A stretch of 64,000 bases of DNA from CAYTLW01 sp964438735. Lineage in GTDB: Bacteria; Myxococcota_A; UBA9042. The stretch lies in NCBI GenBank assembly GCA_964438735.1, contig CAYTLW010000028.1:1-64000 (forward strand), in the 5' to 3' direction. The stretch's first letter is position 1. Each line of letters starts with the position of its first letter. The position numbers were made by a program, and so were the translations under genes. The notes under the pieces are model-generated. The model was not told the DNA's origin, searched no databases, and saw only the letters and a program-made list of their open reading frames with translations. Below are positions 54,590-61,400 of this stretch, one piece after another.

Positions 54590-54605
54590 TGGCACAGCCG
54601 TTGCT
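54590..54605 (+). promoter_or_regulatory. Sigma-54 (-24/-12) promoter
   Basis: TGGCACAGCCGTTGCT matches the consensus TGGCAC-N5-TTGC exactly, with the required -24 GG and -12 GC. It lies 49 bases before the ATG at 54655, so transcription would start near 54617. The gene immediately upstream encodes an FHA-type sigma-54 activator, its probable partner. Confidence 0.8.
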
Positions 54606-54654
54606 CATGTAGTCCACCAGACCGGGCGATGGACCGCCGGGCGAGGAGGACATC

Positions 54655-55365
54655 ATGAAGACGATGACGACCAGGATGGGGATGCTGGTGATGGCGGCGG
54701 CGCTGGTCGCTGCGATTGGCTGCGAGCTGCCGGAGGATCCGAACGCGGTGAGCGGGCCGGAGAACTGCGTGCCCGGTGACGAGGGCTGTGACGGCACCAT
54801 CGACCCGGCTGGCGACGAACAGGCGGGTGCGGCGGCGACGTCGGGGGATCCGGCGGCGGGGCAGGGCGACGAGGGCGTAGACGAGGCTGCGCAGGAGGCT
54901 GCAGCTGCGGCGAAGCTGCCGGCGGGTCCCTTCTGCGTATACGACGTCACGCTGGTCTGGGGCAAGAAGCACTTCATGCCCAAGCACTGGGGCGACATCG
55001 TGTCCTGGAATGGCGGCGCGCGGTTGCGTGGGGCCAAGGGGGTGATGGTGCTCAAGGACCTGATTCGCTTTGACAAGCACGACGCGGTGCTGATGGAGAC
55101 GCCGCGGGTCATCGCCTGGCGCTCCCATACCAACGTGCATAACGACGGCGTGCAGCTGCGGTTGGCGGTGCATTGCCAGGATCGCAAGGCGCGGCTCGAG
55201 GTGCAGACCGAGTCATACGAACGCAGCTTCAACCTCTACCAGCTGGCGGAGGGGGCGGCCCTGTTCAACATCGGCGAGCTGTCCGACCACTTCTGGATCA
55301 AGGTCCACAAGAAGGGCGAGGTGACGCCCAAGGTCGAGCAGGACGCAATGGACATGGTGCTGTAG
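54655..55365 (+). CDS. Lipoprotein, probable sigma-54-controlled
   Basis: The protein has 236 residues; the ATG follows GAGGAGG. The lipobox is V-A-A-I-G-C (Cys23). A linker rich in Asp/Gly/Ala contains a Cys pair (E-N-C-V-P-G-D-E-G-C). The mature domain (residues about 95-235) is a beta/alpha unit with D-V-T-L-V-W-G-K-K-H-F-M-P, H-N-D-G-V-Q-L-R-L-A-V-H-C and F-N-L-Y-Q-L-A-E-G-A-A-L-F-N; it is not recognised as a known family. It is expected to respond to the neighbouring FHA activator through the promoter at 54590-54605. It ends in front of a strong hairpin and is convergent with the giant gene at 55453. Confidence 0.7.
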   Translation: MKTMTTRMGMLVMAAALVAAIGCELPEDPNAVSGPENCVPGDEGCDGTIDPAGDEQAGAAATSGDPAAGQGDEGVDEAAQEAAAAAKLPAGPFCVYDVTLVWGKKHFMPKHWGDIVSWNGGARLRGAKGVMVLKDLIRFDKHDAVLMETPRVIAWRSHTNVHNDGVQLRLAVHCQDRKARLEVQTESYERSFNLYQLAEGAALFNIGELSDHFWIKVHKKGEVTPKVEQDAMDMVL

Positions 55366-55388
55366 CCCCCCAAGCACCCGCCGCGTGG

Positions 55389-55417
55389 CCCGCCCCCCCC
55401 CGTGTCTCGGGGGCGGG
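55389..55417. terminator. Strong GC hairpin between convergent genes
   Basis: CCCGCCCCC (55389-55397) pairs perfectly with GGGGGCGGG (55409-55417) between the stop at 55365 (plus) and that at 55453 (minus). A short TTT at 55428-55430 follows on the plus strand. Confidence 0.5.
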
Positions 55418-55452
55418 CGGGCGCGCGTTTGGCGGCACGACGGTCGCTGGAA

Positions 55453-58400
55453 TCAGGGTGCGCAGAGTATCGGCGGGGGGGAGACCCGGCGGATGGCGTG
55501 GCCGTTGTAGTCGCCGACCAGGAAGCCACCCTTGCCGTCGGGCATGATGCCAGCGGGCCAACGGAAGCGCGCTTGCTCGCCCTTGCCATCGGCGACCCCT
55601 TTCAGTGCGCCGACGAGCGAGGTGACGGTGCCGTCTGCGGCGAGGTGGCGAATCCGCTTGTTATCGCCGTCGTTGAAGACGACGCTCCCACCTCCGGCCA
55701 GCGCGAGCCCGCCCGGGTAGCTGAGCTGCACCGCCGCCCCCTTGCCGTCAGCGAAGCCTTTGCTGCTGCCGATGACCGTGCTCACGTTGCCCTTGCTGTC
55801 AATTTTGCGGATGCGGTGGTTGCGATAGTCGACGACCAGGATGTCGCCCTTGCTGTCCATGACGATACCCCGTGGGCCGTTGAACTGGGCTTGTCCCGAC
55901 GGGCCATCCTTGAACCCCTTCACGCCGCTTCCGGCGATGGTGCTGACGACGCCGTCGGCGGTGACCTTGCGTACCCGGTGCCCGCCCGCGCTGGTGAAGA
56001 GCAGAGCGCCAGCGGCCGTCATGAACAAGGACTGGGGCTCGTTGAGTTGGGCCGCAGCGCCCTTGCCATCTGCGAAGCCCTTGGTGCTGCCGGCGAGGGT
56101 CTTCACGTCGCCCTTCGCGTCGAGGTAGCGGATGCGATGGTTGAAGCGGTCGGAGATGTAGACCCGGCCCTTGCCGTCGTCCCACAGGCCGCGTGGACCG
56201 TTGAACTGCGCCTTCGCCGCCGCGCCGTCGAGTACTCCTGCGACGCCGCTGCCTGCGACCGTGCCCACCTGTCCCTTGGTGTTCAGTGAGCGGATGCGAT
56301 GGTTGGCCGCGTCGCTGATCCAGATGTCGCCGTTGGCCCTGACGATGGCGGTGTGGGGATGGGCAAACTCCGCCTGCGCTGCTGGACCGTCGAGGTATCC
56401 TTCGATACTGCCGGCGATGGTGGTCACCGACCAGCGCTTGTCGATGGCGCATTTGCCGCCCAGGCAGGCGGTGGTGGTGCACTTGTCGCCGTCGTCGCAG
56501 GGAGCGACGAGATTGCTGTGCAGGCACTTGGCCGTGGTGCCGTCGCAGGTGTCGGCGGTGCATGCGTTGCCATCGCTGCAATTCTTGGTGGCGCCCGTGC
56601 AGCGGCCCTTGCTGCAGGCGTCGTTGGCCGTGCAGGCGTCGCCATCGTCGCACTTGCCGCTGGCCGGGCTGTGCAGGCAACCGGCCTTCTTGTCGCACTT
56701 GTCGATGGTGCAGACGTCGCCGTCATCGCAGGCGCTCTGGCCCGATTGCAGCACGCGGATGCGATCGTTATGGGAGTCGGCGAGCCAGACCTTGCCTTTG
56801 CCGTCGCCGTGCAGGTTGAGCGGCTGCCAGGTGCGCATCAAGGCAGCCCGTCCGTCGCGGAAGCCGCGGTCCAGGTTCGGTGCCAGGGTGGTGACGGTCT
56901 CGTTTCCTTCGATCCGGCGCACCGGCGCGAAGTTGCGGGTCGTGATCATCGAGTCTGACGGTCCCAGGGCGAGAGAGTAGGCGGTGGTGATCCTCGCCAC
57001 GCCCTTGACGCCGTCGATCTCGCCCGTACCCGGGGCGTTGGCGATGGTCTGCACGCTGCCATCTGTGTCCACGCGCCGGATCCAGCCCACCTTCGTGGTC
57101 GGGTGACGTGAGACCACCCAGACCCGGTCCTTCTTGTCGACCGCGATCCCGGATAGCTGGCCGAATTGCGCCTTGTCCTTGGCGCCGTCAACGTGACCCG
57201 CCGCACCGCTGCCTGACAGCGTGCTTACGGTGCCATCCGGCGCCACGCGCCGGACGCGATTGCTATACCAGTCGGCCACGTAGACGCGATCCTTGCTGTC
57301 GATGGCCAGCGAACGTGGCCACGCGAAGCTGGCCTTGCTGCCCTTGGCGTCCACGCTGCCCTGTCCACCGCTGCCGGCCAGGGTGGTCACCGTGCCATCG
57401 GGTGCCACAGTTCGGACGCGTTGGTTGACGTAGTCGGCCACGTGGGCGTTGCCCTTGCTGTCGCGGATCACATCTCGTGGGTCATTGAACATCGCCGCTG
57501 CGCCCTTGCCGTCGGCGAATCCCGCCTTGCCGCTGCCGGCCAGCGTGCTGACCAGACCGTCGGAGGTCACGTGCCGCAGAACGTGGTTCTTTGCGTCGGC
57601 GATCAGCCCGCTTCCGTCCGCCTTGACGGCCACGCCGGCGGGCCAGCGCAGACGCGCGTTCTGCCCGCGACCCTCGCGATAACCCCGACTGGCCTCGCCG
57701 GCGATGGTGCTGACCATGCCATCGGGGGTCACCTTGCGGATGCTCTGATCGCGGAAGCCGGCGACGATGGTATTGCCCTGACCATCGATGGCCACGCCGC
57801 GCGGGCGGGAGAAGCCGGCCGCATCGGCGAGCCCATCGATCGCGTCCTGCACGCCGCTGCCGGCCACCGTGCTCATCGAGCCGGCGAGGTCCAGCCGACG
57901 AAGGCGGCGATTGCCCTCGTCTGCGATCAGCACCTGTCCCTTGGCGTCGACGGCCACGTCGAAGGGGAACTTGAGCAGCGCTTCGGCCACCGGACCATCC
58001 TTGAATCCCGACTTGCCGCCGGCGATCGTCTCGACCACGCCGGTGGGGCTGATCCGGCGCAGGGCATGGTTGCGTCGATCGGCGACCCAGGCGTACCCCT
58101 TGGCGTCGACGTCGATGCCCTCCGGCGTGTTGAACATGGCCGCGAAGCCGGGCCCGTCAGCGAGTCCGGCCTTGCTGCCTGCGATCGTGGTGACGACTCC
58201 CTGCGGGTCGATGCGCCGGATCCTGTGATCGTCCCCGTCGGCGACCCAGATCATGTTCTTGTCGTCCAGCGCCAGCCCGGCGGGCCGCTTGAATTGCGCT
58301 GCCGTGCCCTTGCCATCGGCATAACCGCGGGTACTGCCAGCGAAGGTCGACACCACGCCATCGGCGGCGATCCGGCGAACGCGCGAGTTGCCGCCGTCGG

Positions 58401-61400
58401 CCACCCACGCGACGCCGGCGTCGTCGGCGACCACGTCTTCTGGCATGTGGAATCTCGCCGCCGCGCCCTTGCCGTCGGCGAAACCCGTGAACCCGCCGGC
58501 GACCGTGCTGACGGCGCCGTCGGGCGTTAACTTGCGGATGGCGTCGTTGGAGGTGTCGGCCACCCAGGTGTCGCCCTTGCCGTCGACGTGCACGCCCGTT
58601 GGCCAGTTGAAGCGCACGCGATCCCCCTTGCCGTCCACATGGCCGGCGCCGCCGCCGACCCAGGTGGTCGCGATCCAGTTGGGGATGAGCACGCACTTGC
58701 CCGCGATGCAGTTGGCCGTGGTGCAGGCGTTGCCGTCATCGCACTGGGCGTGGCTCTCGGTGTTGGCACAGTTGCCACTGGCGGGGTCGCAGACGTCGTT
58801 TGTGCATACGTTGCCGTCGTCACAGGACTTGGCCAGGTGGCTGCAGACGCCGGTCTGGCTGCTGCAGGCGTCGGCGGTGCAGGCGTTGAGGTCGTCGCAG
58901 TTCGCCTTGGGCGGGATGAGCTTGCGGATGCGATTGTGGGAAGTGGCCCAGATGACGCCCCCGGCGCCCAGGACCATGCCTGCGGGTTGGATGGTGGCCA
59001 GCGCGGCGGGGCCGTCGGAGAAGTTGCTGGAGTCGCTGCCCGCGATGGTGGTCACCGCGCCGTCGATGCCGACGCGCCGCAACCGACTGTTCTGACCGGC
59101 CACGTAGAGCACGCCATCGAAGGTGGCGGCGATGGTGCCGGGGCGCTCGAACATGGCCACGGGGCCGGCGCCGTCCTTGTAGCCGGCCTTGCCGCTGCCG
59201 GCGACCGTGCTGACTACGCCGTCGACGCTGATCCGCCGCACCCGATGGCCCCAGATCTCCGTCACATAGAGGTTGCCCACGCCGTCGAATGCCACGTTGC
59301 CCGGCCCGTTGAACGACGCCTCGAGCGCCTTGCCGTCCACGCTGCTCTTCTTCCCCGAACCGGCGTAGGTCGTCACCGTGCCGTCTGGGGCGATCACTCG
59401 AATGCGATTGTTGTCATAGTCCGCCGCGAAAATGCTTCCGTTGGCTGCCCTGGCGATCCCGAAGAGCCTGCCGAAACGTGCGATCGGCCCCTTGCCGTCG
59501 ACAAATCCCTTGCTGCCATTGCCTGCGAGCGTGGCGAGCTGTCCACTGGTCGAGAGCCGGCGCATGCTGAAGTTGTTCATGTCGGCCACGTAGATCTCGC
59601 CCTGAGTGCCGATGGCGACTCCGCGGGGTCCATCCAGGCGGGCGCTGACGCCTGGCCCATCGACGAAGCCGTTGATGCCGCCGCCGGCCAGGGTCGTTGT
59701 CTTGCCACCCTGGCTGACACGGCGGACCGCGTGGTTGCCAAAATCAGCCACCACCAGGTCTCCCGAGGCCTCCATGGCGATGCCCACCGGGAATTTGAAC
59801 GCCGCCAGCTCGCCCGGACCATCGACGTGAAGGGCGCCGCTGCCGGCATACGTGCTGATCAAACCGTTGGTGGCCAGGTAGCGGATGACGGAATTGGAGG
59901 TGTCGGCGATCACCACGGCGCCGGCTGCGGTCACGGCGAGTCCATACGGATACGCCAGGCGAGCGCTGGCAGCGGGACCGTTGATGTAACCGAGCTTGCC
60001 GTCGCCGGCCGCCGTGGTCACCGTGCCATCGGGGGCAACGCGGCGAATGCGCTGATTGGCCCAGTCGGCCACGAAGATGTTGTCCTTGCCGTCGACGCCA
60101 ATGCCCTGCGGCTTGTTGAACTGGGACGCGCTGCCCTTGCCGTCCTTGTATCCGGCCGCACCGCCGGCGACGGTGGACACCGTGCCGTCTGGGGTCACCT
60201 TGCGGATTCGATGATTGTCCGTGTCGGTCACGAAGAGATCGCCCTTGCTGTTGAACGCCAGGCAGGCCGGCCGCCGGAAACGCACCGCCGCGCCCTTGCC
60301 ATCGGCATACCCCCACTTCGTATTGCCGACGAAGGTGGACACGGTGCCGTCTGCGGCGATCTTGCGGATTCGAGCGTTCAGACGATCGACCACGTAGGTG
60401 TGGCCGTCCGGCCCGGCGGTCACATCGCGCGGGAAGTTGAACATGGCCGCCTTGCCCTTGCCCTCTGCGAAGCCCGGCTTGCCGTTGCCCGCCAGCGTGC
60501 TGACCACACCCTTGGCGTCGATATAGCGGATGAGGTGGTTGATGGGCTCGGCCACCAATACGCCGCCCTTGCCATCCACGCCGACGCCCCAGGGCTCCTT
60601 GAAGCGGGCGACGTCGCCCTTGCCGTCCACTGCCCCTGGCTCTCCCGTGCCCGCGACGGTGCTGACCTGACCGGAGGGCGTGATGCGCCGGATGCGATGG
60701 TTGGTGTGATCGGCGACCAGGACGTTGCCCTTGGCGTCGATGGCGACGTCGAAGGGGTGCGAGAACTGGGCCACGTCTGGCGGCCCATCCTTGTGCTCGG
60801 TGCCGCCGATCCCGGCGATGGTCTCCACCAACCAGCCCGTGGTGGCCTTGCAGGCGCCCGACGGTTGGCAAATGCTTGACGCGCACGCGTCGCCATCTTC
60901 GCAGGCACCATCCCGCGGCGTATTGGCGCAGGCGCCGGTCGCGGCGACGCACCAGTCCTTGGTGCAATCCTTGCCATCATCGCAGTCTCTCTGGGTGCCT
61001 GCACAACTGCCCTTGCTGCAGGTGTCCTTGATCGTGCACGCGACGCCGTCATCACACGCTCCGGTGGCCGCCGCGTGGCTGCAGCCCGCCTTGGCGTCGC
61101 ATTTGTCCGCCGTGCAGGGGTTGCCATCGTCGCAGTCGCTCTTGGGTGGCTTGAGTTCGCGGACCGTGTCGCCGAAGAGCTCGACGACGAGGAGGCGGCC
61201 GTCTGGCATCGCCGTGATGCCGGTCAGGTTGACGAACGCGGCGCTCATGCCGTGGCCGTCGATGTGACCGCGGCTGGCGGCGACCGGGGTGGTCACCACG
61301 CCGTTCGGCGCGACGCGTCGGATGGCGATGTTGTTGCGATCGATGACCCACGCGGCGCCGTCCGGGGCGATGGTGAGCTTGCCCAGCCGGGAGAAGGACG

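Larger units (their letters stand above)
54339..54654 (+). promoter_or_regulatory. Intergenic region with long inverted repeat and sigma-54 promoter
   Basis: This region lies between the activator gene and the lipoprotein gene at 54655. It holds no gene. Two elements are seen: a long inverted repeat (54366-54442) that may end transcription of the activator gene, and the sigma-54 promoter at 54590-54605. Confidence 0.6.
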
